From the NCBI GenBank assembly GCA_000444245.1, contig ATSW01119647.1:1-26084 (forward strand): a stretch of 26,084 bases of DNA, written 5' to 3'. Under the pieces are notes generated by a model, which was not told the DNA's origin, did no database searches, and saw only the letters and a list, made by a program, of their open reading frames with translations. Both the position numbers and the translations under genes were made by a program. The DNA is from Botryllus schlosseri. Its lineage: Eukaryota > Chordata > Ascidiacea > Stolidobranchia > Styelidae. Below, piece by piece: positions 17,924 through 26,084 of the stretch. Every line of letters starts with the position of its first letter. The first letter of the stretch is position 1.

Positions 17924-18212
17924 TACATCGAATAAGCGAGCGATATTTGTCGCTGGCGCTGCAGTACCTTGAAATTGATGATTTTATAAAGGGGTCCAAG
18001 ACCGTAACGCTGGATACGCCACTGCCTTGACCTCTGACAGACATGCTGCCACGAGGGTAACAAATATTCTGCTCGTCATGAAAATTTAACAAGTTGCTTC
18101 AACATCGATCATATTGAGTACAATCTTAAAGATATGTCGAAGAGCCATGTTTCATACCCAAAAGAGCCACATACGGCTCGCGAGCCACAAGTTCCCGACT
18201 ACTGTTATAGTG

Positions 18213-18960
18213 GAAACTGATGAGTATCATCGTTTAAGATAATGTTTTTGTGATCTTGTACATGTTAACGTTTAGTCTCTGTAAATTAGACATATCAAGT
18301 CTTGCTCAGAGATATCAAGCCAGCCACAGGTCGAACACTATAACCTGGTCGACCAAAAGTTGGGGACCTTTCCCGTAGGGATAACAATGTGGCTTTATTA
18401 CTGAAATTTTAAAACATTACCTCGATCTCGGCTATTGATAGCGATACAAGTACGCATTGCTCATTTTCCAAGCCTTTAGCGCCATCTTCTGGGACTGGGA
18501 ACTCAAGATTGCACGAAATGCGAGGAATATCCCGACACCGAATGAGCCAATTCTTCGCATCCGGGCAGACTGCGATGAAACGCTAACATTGNNCACACAT
18601 CTTACTAAATGACAGGCATTTTAACGTGACTTTCTTNAATGCAACATAGNCTCAATTCATGTTTAGAAANNCTAAATCTCGCTTTAGCTAATGTCAACAA
18701 TTTAATGATTTCTAGATCCACNACACAAAACAGATCCGNTTNTCAGTCCTNAANNAATATGGTGTCTGCTCNNATATGAATGAGACTGATATTGGTCACG
18801 GACTGNTGACNNACAAAGACAACATATATTATATTGAAACAAACGGTATTTGGTCGAACGTCCNATNTCCTGCTTNGATCAGACCTGTGGCGGAAACTGG
18901 TTTCCGGAAAACCAAAAACAATTCACACATCTCATTGTAGCGGACACATTCAGTTCTTGG
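18213..18960. other. Low-quality, gene-poor stretch
   Basis: Many N bases between 18592 and 18865 limit interpretation. No coding or repeat boundary is visible. Confidence 0.5.
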
Positions 18961-18969
18961 GTTGATCTG

Positions 18970-19040
18970 GTGTAAATGACCATAATAGTCGACAAAGGCC
19001 ATGAATACCACAAACCACAACAACAACAGGTCTTGAGTGA
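18970..19040 (+). mobile_element. SINE 3' end with CAA-rich tail
   Basis: The block gtaaatgaccataatagtcg acaaaggccatgaataccacaaa matches the last ~45 bases of the complete SINE at 25130-25403. It ends in a ccacaacaacaacag tail, a common SINE/LINE 3' end. The 5' head was not recognised, so this is probably a truncated or diverged copy. Confidence 0.6.
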
Positions 19041-19255
19041 GTATTTCTGCTTGAAAGAAATAACATTGTACAACCAACAGATCTTTACCAGTGTGATAGA
19101 TTCAGGGACTTTGCTGAAAGTTCACATGGCGAAGTCTCTGCGTTATAAGGGGTGTAAGTTTCCGACCATACATGGTGGTATTGGAGCCTTCCCGCGAATA
19201 TGGGGAATATCCATCCGATCCTTTCCACACCAACATCCCCATATCTTTCAGTATG

Positions 19256-20485
19256 CATTACTCGAGTACGCGAATGCGCTAATTGCTTCATTATACAACC
19301 ATTATTTCCACACATTTTGGAATTACATTACACTTCTTGTGCCGCCGACAAGATAGCCTAATGGTGAAGCGTCGGGCTTCTTGATCGGTAGGTCGTGGGT
19401 TCGATCCCCGGCCGGGTCAGACCGAGGACCTGAATAGTAACACTGGTAGGCCTATCCATGACTTCTCTGCACGGCGCTCATGCATTACTGGGAGAGCATG
19501 GAGGGATGGTGAAAGACTTGGAAAGCCTTACAAGGTTTTATCTGCACCTTCCTTGTCCAGCAGCATATGCACATCATGGAATCATGGTATGCATACGCAC
19601 GAATCGTGTGTGCGCATATCATGAGTCGGTGTATATGCGGCAAAAACATCAATGACAAAAATAAACTACGTCCTTTCCCTTCTTTTTTTACAAACTCCAG
19701 TTTTTGTAGTCAATGTTGATTTATAAGGATATGTTTTGGACGCAAATAGAACATTTTGGGGCCGCGTTACCGATTTTAAGCTGTTGGCATATTTGATGTT
19801 TTTGAAACGGGATGCTTTATCTTATGCTAGAGATGCTAGACCTCGACCTTATTTAGTGTGGTGGCCTTTGACATCAGATGCCCTCGGGAGTATTGAGGCG
19901 ACACAGCCAAAGATAGCATCGACCGCTCGGCACTGAGACGTAAAAAAGGCATAATTTTAGTTGTATGGTTATTCAACCTCTGTTTCTGTAGCCTGACAAA
20001 AGTAAAGCAGTATTACTGGTTTCACAGATGTTGCGTTAGTCACACCTTTGAGGTGGATGAGAACGCGACTAGTGGCAAATTGATGACCGGAGATGCGAAG
20101 CAAATGGGCTTTTTTTACAATCTTTTGATTTTACGTGCCATTGAAGCTTGGCATAAATTCGTGATTGCATTAATGCGAATGATGATTCGAATAGAGTTGT
20201 GAGAGACGAATTTTAGTACGGAATTTTCACGCCCCATTCCACCTGGAGTTACGAGACCAACTAGCATTATATTGGCTATGCTTTGTTTACCAACGTTGAA
20301 GCCTCGAAACCTCAATTGGTTTTCCGAGACAACAGCATCCGCTGATATTTGAAATATGCAGTGCTTGTGGAGCTACGCACGTTATCGGAAGTGACATTTC
20401 TGTGAAGCGGTCATTACCTCGCAGTATTTTCAATTTTGTTGTTTTGTTTCGTTTACATTATGTGCAATGGAGGAGGTATAGTCGA
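19256..20485 (+). repeat. Left arm of an inverted duplication
   Basis: Three blocks match the reverse complement of 24437-25530 in the same order. They are ttactcgagtacgcgaatg through ggaattacattacacttctt (19260-19342), then ggacgcaaatag.. through caaaagtaaagcagtatta (19738-20017), then gcacgttatcggaagtga through tgcaatggaggaggtata (20385-20480). The two arms are interrupted by different SINEs at the same relative position. The middle block is also related to the lectin upstream block at 7310-7600. A 66-codon frame at 19736-19936 lies in the middle block and is not conserved as a frame in the other arm. Confidence 0.6.
19345..19670 (+). mobile_element. tRNA-derived SINE, second type
   Basis: Box A-like TAGCCTAATGGTGAAGCG (19354) and box B-like GTGGGTTCGATCCCCGG (19397) have Pol III spacing, but the cloverleaf arms do not pair properly, so it is not a functional tRNA. 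The body continues to an A-rich aatgacaaaaataaac end near 19668. It contains an imperfect hairpin at about 19588-19620. No target duplication was found. Confidence 0.6.
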
Positions 20486-20517
20486 AAAATAGCAATGTAT
20501 GTTCATGCAGTGCGGAA

Positions 20518-20730
20518 CTAGGTTGCATTTAAAACGTATGGTCCTTTAAAAAATGATTTAAACAAAAGCCCCTTTAAAAAGAAAATTGTGATTTTTTTCG
20601 GTTCTATAATTATGCCATAATTGTGTGAATATTTTCCAAAAAAACATGTAGCATGAGCTACGGTCGATTTACAGCCCATGTAGCCGACGTGGTTGGAACC
20701 CCCGGCTCAACAGTTATATTACGTATATAT
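20518..20730 (+). mobile_element. hAT-like MITE, right part missing
   Basis: Starts CTAGGTTGCATTTAAAACG, the same terminus as 4817-5399 and 23577-23934. It shares the internal order ttctataattatgccataattgt, attttcc, aacatgtagcatgagc, gccgacgtggttggaac and caacagttata. The match stops near 20730 before the GACGTCA module and right terminus, so this copy is truncated. Confidence 0.65.
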
Positions 20731-21229
20731 AGAAAAGAAAATAAAGAAAATTTATTTGTAAAAGAAAAACATTTTCTACTGTTTTATGCATCACCTCTAC
20801 TCCAGAATAACGTCAAGATGAGCTGGTAGACAGAAATGGCTATAGGTTGGCACTATATGTTCACTAAAAATTTGTTTCTCTATTTTGGTGTCATATATGT
20901 TGCGATCATACCCAAGGGTGTCGTCGGACACGTTGCGCGTTAATATTACATTCGCCACTAACTATCTTTTTTAAAATGGATTTTCGACACTCGCTCATAT
21001 CAAATATAGACGGCACGGATTTTCAAGACACGACCGCTTACTTCAAGAAAGTTAGCTACAGAATTCGCTTTGAAATAACGAAAGTCTTCTCAATTTCTAC
21101 ATAAATATATTAAGCTATGATGTTATTTTCAAGAATGGTCATTTAGTTGCTGTTTATCACTAGCCTACAGTTAATATTTCAACAGGACAGATGAAGGTTG
21201 CTCGATAATAGAGCTAAAGTTGAACTATA
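20731..21229. other. Gene-poor stretch
   Basis: AT-rich with no recognised feature. It lies between the inverted-duplication arm and the upstream part of the decayed lectin copy. Confidence 0.4.
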
Positions 21230-21298
21230 ACTCTGGGGTCCGCGGTGGTCCATGACTGTCCAAAAGAGGTACGCGCATACGGAAAGTCTGAGAACCAC
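21230..21298 (-). mobile_element. hAT 3'-terminus fragment
   Basis: The stretch ggggtccgcggtggtccatg .. agtctgagaaccacta, read on the minus strand, begins TAGTGGTTCTCAGACT and runs to a GCGGACCCC block. This is a classic animal hAT end. A similar 'taagtctgagaatggttct' sits at 21474. No opposite terminus was found. Confidence 0.45.
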
Positions 21299-21737
21299 TA
21301 ATAGTGCTTTCTGTAGGTCGCCTAACATAGTGCGCACACCCTTTACGGTAATACATAACCTAGCTGGGAAATATACCGCGGTGGTTGTAAATTCTTCGTG
21401 CCTACGTGCATAACGTCTTACGTCCCTACGTGCAAGAGTCATTTGAATTGAAATGTTATGTTACACCGCGGTGTAAGTCTGAGAATGGTTCTATTTCTGT
21501 GTACCAGGAGTGTATATTCCCACACTTATATCACGGGTGATACACGGTTGTGAATAAACCTTCGACGCCAAGAGTGCATGAGCGTGAAAAATGGTTGAGA
21601 TCTCGTCATCGACGCAATAGTTTAACGTAACCTGATGAACAGGTTACCAAATTCATATTAAGTATGAGGCAAACTGCACCAAGACTTGCAGCCGCACGCC
21701 ATATGTGATTTACATGCAATTCCTGTACTGTGTAAAC

Positions 21738-22376
21738 CAGGGGTGCCAAACATACGGCCTCGCGGACCAATTCTGAGTTGACTGATATATATTTATATTA
21801 TCGATCACATTTGAAAAAATTTGGAGATTTTTTTGTAGGAATTTATTTCATTAAATAATGCCTGAAGACAGCCAATGTCCATGGGCCACATTATTACCAG
21901 TCAACTGTTGTGTTGTGGTTTCTTTGTAGTTACCACTGGGGAAAAGTCGGTGACTATCACCGAATTTCGAGAAGGGAGTGCGTCCATACTAAGTTTAGAG
22001 TTTTACGGAAAAATGAAACAAAAAACGTATAGTTATTCACAGAACCCAAAACGCCAATGGGAAACCGTAATAAGCAGTTTGCATGTAGAATATAGTGGTT
22101 ATAGAAAAACACAATGCAAATATCCGTGGTTGCACTGCCGTGTAACTTCTTGCTCAAAAGGTGCCCGGCCTCCAGACAAAACAGAATCGAGATTGTTCGC
22201 GAATAAAGGTGTTGCTATTGCTACTTTCTAGAATAAAATCACGATGATCCGTGGTACAATGCAATATACTATTATCTGTATATACTTGATAAAGTATTCA
22301 ACTGGAAAGATAAGGGCATGATTTTGGAATCAGATGGCTGGTGCGGCCCGCGAGCGATTTGAGTTTGACACCACAG
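21738..22376 (+). mobile_element. hAT element, 639 bp, perfect target duplication
   Basis: The left end is CAGGGGTGCCAAACATACGG and the right end, reverse-complemented, is CTGTGGTGTCAAACTCAAAT. Both ends carry a GCGGNCCG-type subterminal block. The 8-bp target duplication GTGTAAAC is identical at 21730-21737 and 22377-22384. A 118-codon plus-strand frame (21875-22231) fills much of the interior. It has no BED finger or hAT dimerisation motif that I can see and may be incidental. The insertion separates upstream sequence of the decayed lectin copy (21581-21626) from its exon 1 (22488). Confidence 0.87.
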
Positions 22377-22487
22377 GTGTAAACATCTTAGGATCAAAGC
22401 CGTGCGCAATTGAGAAAGTACCGTAAGACTGCTGATTCATCATCACTTCTTCTCTTCATTCTGTGTTCCTGATCTTGTAGATTCGAT

Positions 22488-23486
22488 ATGAAGCTTGCAA
22501 TTTTTAGCCTCGCAATATATGCGTACGTCGAGACCTAATTATTCGCAGCTATCGACTCCAAACCACGTTGTCGGGATCGTAACTGCCGCATCCCAAATCC
22601 CCAAATTGGTGGGCCCGAGCTCGAAGGGGGCCCAAAATTATTTCGTGAATTAACATAAATCATAGAGTATTTTGTTGCAAAATGTATGCAACTTTTTCAA
22701 ACATTTATAATGTCGTCAAATATCTTGATTACTGGGTGCCTTTTTCCCTAAAAAATACGCATGATTTGTAGTATTGGTCACTTCAGCGTCGGTCATTACC
22801 GCGCCCCATGGGACAAATGTTATCCCGCAAGGAACATTATTTGCCAGTAAAGAAATATCAATTTTGAATCGAGTAGTTTATTACGTTTGGGCGATTACAA
22901 TATCCTTCGACATAGCAGATAGGAGGTCACGAAATAGTATCATGTAACGAAGTCATTATACCAACGAGTACGCCCGAAGATGTTTGATTATTATTTACGG
23001 GCCCTACCTTTTCCAACTCAGTTCACTCAACTCTACCGGTAAATCTCCTCACGTGAGCAGAGAGAGGATGAAAATTGATGGAAAGATATATGCAATTTCC
23101 GATCATACTGACCGATTCAATCATGAATTATCGAAAATTTTTGCGCCTCGAGCGTTTCGGAGCCACAAGCTCACACACTAAACGGGCATCATCCAATGTA
23201 AATGATAAGTAGCGGCATAAGGCGTACAGCCTGATGGGGTTTATCACCCTATGGGGCCCAAGACCAACGTTTGGGGGGGCCTGGCGAAGTGCCGTTGCGG
23301 TCCTGCTCTTTGTTCAGGCAGTGAATGAAGATCATCACGACAGAGGATATATACCCCACGAAAGCAACCAGGCCTACTATGGACCCCCCTACAGACCCTC
23401 TCAACCTATATATCGGCTTCAGCCCAAGCAAAACGGATTCTTTAACCTCGACCTCCAGAACCCATTCACCCCCTACTTCATCTGGA
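22488..23486 (+). pseudogene. Decayed second copy of the lectin gene (exons 1 and 3)
   Basis: The start region cttgtagattcgatATGAAGC matches cttgtagattcgaaATGAAGA at the intact gene. Exon 1 reads MKLAIFSLAIYAYVET then stop. Its second half, intron 1, exon 2 and most of intron 2 (about 8166-8354 of the intact gene) are missing, because the match jumps to the intron-2 block tcgcagctatcgactcc (22542). After about 740 unrelated bases an exon 3 equivalent follows at 23318-23486, with AG acceptor, GTGAGTGG donor and the same end phase 1. It encodes 56 residues rich in Tyr, Pro and Gln (HHDRGYIPHESNQAYYG). Downstream intron sequence also matches (gtgagtgg.., gtagtcat.atc.attgaca). Exons 4-6 are not found before the window ends. 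Splicing exon 1 via its GTACGT to exon 3 would be out of frame. Probably a pseudogene, unless missing exons are supplied elsewhere. Confidence 0.75.
22560..23300. other. Insertion-like stretch inside the decayed lectin copy
   Basis: This segment has no counterpart in the short intron 2 of the intact gene, so it was inserted. G/C-rich edges (ggtgggcccgagctcgaagg near 22600; ctatggggcccaagacc near 23259) hint at transposon ends, but I could not define inverted repeats or a target duplication. Confidence 0.4.
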
Positions 23487-23576
23487 GTGAGTGGTTGGAT
23501 TTAAATGTGACAATGAAGGCTATTCGACCGTAGTCATAATCTATTGACACGCTCACCAAGATCATAGTACTTAGAA

Positions 23577-23934
23577 CTAGGGTGGCATATAAAAGAAACA
23601 GTTGTTTAAAGTTGTTTTAAGTTATAAAATTATGCCATATTTATGTATATATTTTCCACAAGCATGTTGTATGAGCATACGGACGATTGCTCCCCGATAA
23701 AGCCGACGTATGCGATATGTGATGGTTGAAACTCTCGAAATGATCGGTTCAACAGCTATAGTACATAGATATATTTACCCTGTATTTTCAATTGTCAATG
23801 CAAATCCATTATGACATCACAGCAGAATATTCGTGACGTGATGGCTGAAAAAACAATGAAAATACAAGTTTTAAACAAGTGCCTCGTATTGAACATGTTT
23901 GTTTTAAATTGATTTTTGTTTTAAATCCAACCCC
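23577..23934. mobile_element. hAT-like MITE, 358 bp, perfect target duplication
   Basis: It begins CTAGGGTGGCATATAAAAG and ends GTTTTAAATCCAACCCC, whose reverse complement is GGGGTTGGATTTAAAAC. The 8-bp duplication ACTTAGAA flanks it at 23569-23576 and 23935-23942. The internal sequence parallels 4817-5399, including the ataaaattatgccatattta block and the module with gtgacgtgatggctg. It lies about 90 bases after the exon 3 donor of the decayed lectin copy, in what would be its third intron. Confidence 0.85.
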
Positions 23935-24243
23935 ACTTAGAACGGTGTCATTTGACGCTAGACGCAGCTGCGGGCATATCGATAGGAAGTGGGACGGCAC
24001 ATATCTGTGTCCTGGACGTTTTGCGGCACAAACACCGACTCATGATACGCATGCACACGATCTGCGCCAATGTACCCTCTCATTTTTGACGAGTCTGCGC
24101 ACACTCACCAACTCATTGCGCAGACCCTTTGACAACGGTGCGTAACGGCTAAAAAAAGTCTGTAAGTTACCCCACTACCTCCCTCCTCAATATTTCAGTT
24201 TACGAATCTAAAGAAGTAACGGAATGCCGCCAACTCACAAGTC

Positions 24244-24345
24244 GGGTTGGACAGAATCGAATATACGAATTATTCAATTCCGAGTCGAGTATTGAACTTG
24301 GAGTCGTGTCAAATATTCGAAGATTACTCGTTATAACCTCAAATA
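24244..24345 (+). repeat. ACTCGA-rich element start
   Basis: Starts CGGGTTGGACAGAATCGAAT and continues with tcgaatata, ccgagtcgagtatt and ggagtcgtgtc words, related to the minus-strand reading of 16420-16479. The far end is not defined. Confidence 0.4.
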
Positions 24346-24702
24346 TATGAGAAGTTCAAGCATGTTCCTTTCATGCGACCATGCACTTAGAAATTAAGGT
24401 GGGTTCGACGCCACATAAAGATAGTTTGGTATATACCTCCTCCATTGCAAATAATGTACAAAAAATGAATCAACAAAATTGAAAATGCTGCGAGCTGATA
24501 ACGGCTTCACTTCCAATGACGTGCGTAGCAAAGCGACGGAAGATATTGATTTTATGGGATTATTATATCAATTGATTCCTCAGTTGATACAATTGGCGAC
24601 GTTTAAAACGTCAATATGTACTTCAGCATTATGGCGTTATGTGGCCCGGGTCGTCACTAGGTACATCGTGTACATCAATATAGGCTATCACTTCACTGAA
24701 AT

Positions 24703-24799
24703 GTAGGGTTGGAATTAGAAATTTGACGTCACATGACGCCATGAGGTTCACGTTCGCGTTCACATGAACCTGAACCTTTCAGAGGTTCACACCATCCCC
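24703..24799. mobile_element. Tiny palindromic element rich in GTTCAC/GTGAAC
   Basis: Bounded by TAGGGTTGGAATT and, on the minus strand, GGGGATGGTGTGAACC. The interior contains aggttcacgttcgcgttcac followed by atgaacctgaacc, an imperfect palindrome, plus gacgtcacatgacg. It sits where the two inverted arms lose similarity, consistent with an insertion. Target duplication is not convincing. Confidence 0.45.
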
Positions 24800-25129
24800 A
24801 GAAACTAATATTACTGCTTTACTTTTGTCAATGAGCAGAAATAGAGGTTATTGTAAAATAACCCCACAACTAAAAGTAAGTCTTTTTTGTCTGAGTGCCG
24901 AGCGCTCGATGTTATCTTTGGCTATGTCGTCTTAATACGCGCCGGAGGCATCTCATATCAAAGGCCATCACAACAAATAAGGTAAGAGTTCAAGTCTTTT
25001 TATCATAGGACAAGCATCTCTCGTTTCATATCTAATAATTAATCATGACGACAGTTCAAAATCGGTTACGCGACCACATAATCTATTGTTTGCGTCCAAT
25101 ACTCTGCCTTAAGAAATAACATCCATTAA

Positions 25130-25403
25130 TGTGGCGAGATAGCGCAATGCTATAATACGCAGCTGCAACACCAATCGGTACGGCTCGAGTCCGACCGAGG
25201 TCGACTTCAGAATTCCTATACTTAGTGTTGGAGGTTTTTCTAGGCTCCTCCTCCCCACCTGATCCACGTATGCGATGTCTTATAAAAAGCTTAGAAGTGG
25301 GCCGTCCCGTAAGTCGGCAGTTACGGGAAAAAATGAAAAATATTGGCCTTGGGTAAATGACCATAGTAGTCGACAAACCGCATAAATACCACAAAAAGAA
25401 ACA
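25130..25403 (+). mobile_element. Complete tRNA-derived SINE with target duplication
   Basis: The tRNA-like head has box A-like GATAGCGCAATGCTA (25137) and box B-like GGCTCGAGTCCGACC (25182). The body contains cttagtgttggagg and ggctcctcctcccc, shared with the SINE at 11761. The 3' end is gtaaatgaccatagtagtcg..aaataccacaaa, shared with 18970-19040. Flanking duplications AACATCCATTAA (25118-25129) and AACATCGATTAA (25404-25415) differ at one base. A minus-strand 103-codon frame across it is incidental. Its 3' end probably mirrors that of a partner LINE. Confidence 0.8.
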
Positions 25404-25549
25404 AACATCGATTAAAAAATTAAGAGTTTGTTAATCGCTTTACTGTAGCACAAGAAGTGTAATGTAATTCCGAAAGGCGTAGGAATGGTGGTGAAATGAA
25501 GGAATTAGCCCATTCGCGTACACGAGTAATCCCTCGAGAATCAATATAG

Positions 25550-26084
25550 ACCGATATAGCAAGCTGAATACCTGGTAACTACATCCTCACCAATTGTTAA
25601 ATGAAGAGGAGAAACAGTTGCTGATGACATCACAAAAGGAATGTAATTTACAAGCTGCGTACAGTTGATTGGAACATTGTACGATATTGCAAATCCGTTC
25701 AACCTGTTCTGACGCATGAACTTGCCAATTTAAAATGATAGCAAGTCATTCGTCCATCGTAATACGGATCTGGTTCACTCCAATACACCCCATCCGAGTG
25801 GTACACCCTTGAAACATTTTGGTACAACATGAGGTGTACGATACATCCGGTTGAAGAGCCTTGGGTTAGTTCGTTGCGGATTTAGGGTCGTAAATTCTAG
25901 TTCTATCTCTAGTTGCGCATTTTGATAATCCAGTAGTTTCTATAAGTCTGGTCTCATCGCAATGCGTCCGTTCGTGTTTGGTTATTGAGTTAATGATTTT
26001 ATTTCTTTTGATTCGTACTCAAAACTCACTTATGGATACAATTATCCGAAAATATCCGAAAGAAAAGTTACAAATTATTCGAAA
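25550..26084. other. Terminal gene-poor stretch
   Basis: No repeat partner, splice-like exon or recognised protein similarity on either strand. A minus-strand stretch at about 25700-25830 is open for some 40 codons, but I cannot identify it. Confidence 0.4.

Larger units (their letters stand above)
15690..18204 (+). mobile_element. 2.5-kb hAT element with nested insertions
   Basis: The left end is CAGTGGTCGGTAACC and the right end, reverse-complemented, is CAGTAGTCGGGAACTTGTGG. A perfect 8-bp target duplication, TTATAGTG, flanks it at 15682-15689 and 18205-18212. Family identity is supported by extended similarity of both ends to the intron-4 element at 9140-10054. The first ~187 bases match, up to CTGTAAAAACT at about 15876, and the last ~200 bases match. 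The middle holds at least two younger insertions (16745-17263 and 17300-17923) and other repeat fragments. No transposase frame is intact. Confidence 0.88.
24437..25545 (-). repeat. Right arm of the inverted duplication
   Basis: Reverse-complement partner of 19256-20485, with three ordered matching blocks at about 24437-24540, 24800-25095 and 25450-25535. It is interrupted by a small TAGGGTT element (24703-24799) and a complete SINE (25130-25403). The middle block is also related to the lectin upstream block at 7310-7600. Confidence 0.6.

Noticed and set aside
19345-19417. Functional tRNA gene
   Set aside because: Boxes A and B are present, but the acceptor, anticodon and T stems do not pair well and a SINE body follows.

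Overview
This is a eukaryotic, intron-bearing, AT-rich stretch from an animal genome, packed with decayed transposons. The one gene I can model end to end is a secreted C-type-lectin-like protein. Its short introns (57, 116, 105 and 60 bases, plus one of 1.4 kb), the divergent CTLD behind a Pro/Gln- and Thr-rich linker, and the many hAT-type MITEs and tRNA-derived SINEs suggest a marine invertebrate. A tunicate such as Ciona is my best guess, but the sequence does not prove it. Runs of N near 2.34-2.39 kb and 18.59-18.87 kb mark poor assembly. I see no rRNA genes, CRISPR arrays, bacterial operons or recognisable retrovirus-like elements.

Layout. 0-1.1 kb: short tandem repeats, a GAGTC-rich repeat and a 398-bp hAT-like element with a perfect 8-bp target duplication. 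1.89-2.56 kb: relic of a protein family that I recall from arthropod and cnidarian repeats. 3.9-6.7 kb: an unclassified dispersed repeat (copies at 4.0, 5.4 and 11.1 kb) and a hAT MITE. 6.7-7.2 kb: a CpG-rich island-like block. 7.3-10.7 kb: the lectin gene, upstream block and six coding exons, with a 915-bp hAT element in its largest intron. 11.1-15.7 kb: repeat, SINEs and a 5'-truncated LINE with RNase H domain on the minus strand, itself split by a SINE. 15.69-18.20 kb: a 2.5-kb hAT insertion holding at least two younger elements, including a 624-bp near-perfect hairpin. 19.3-25.5 kb: two inverted arms related to the lectin upstream block, enclosing a decayed second copy of the lectin gene that carries its own hAT insertions.

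The main biological story is a lectin locus that was duplicated (upstream block plus 5' exons) and then eroded in the second copy, in a region dominated by several hAT-like families. Many of these share a TAGGGTT terminus, and some share an internal module with two CRE-like TGACGTCA palindromes.

Coordinates of target-site duplications, splice sites and exon phases were read directly. Family names rest on remembered hallmarks. No alignment or database search was run.
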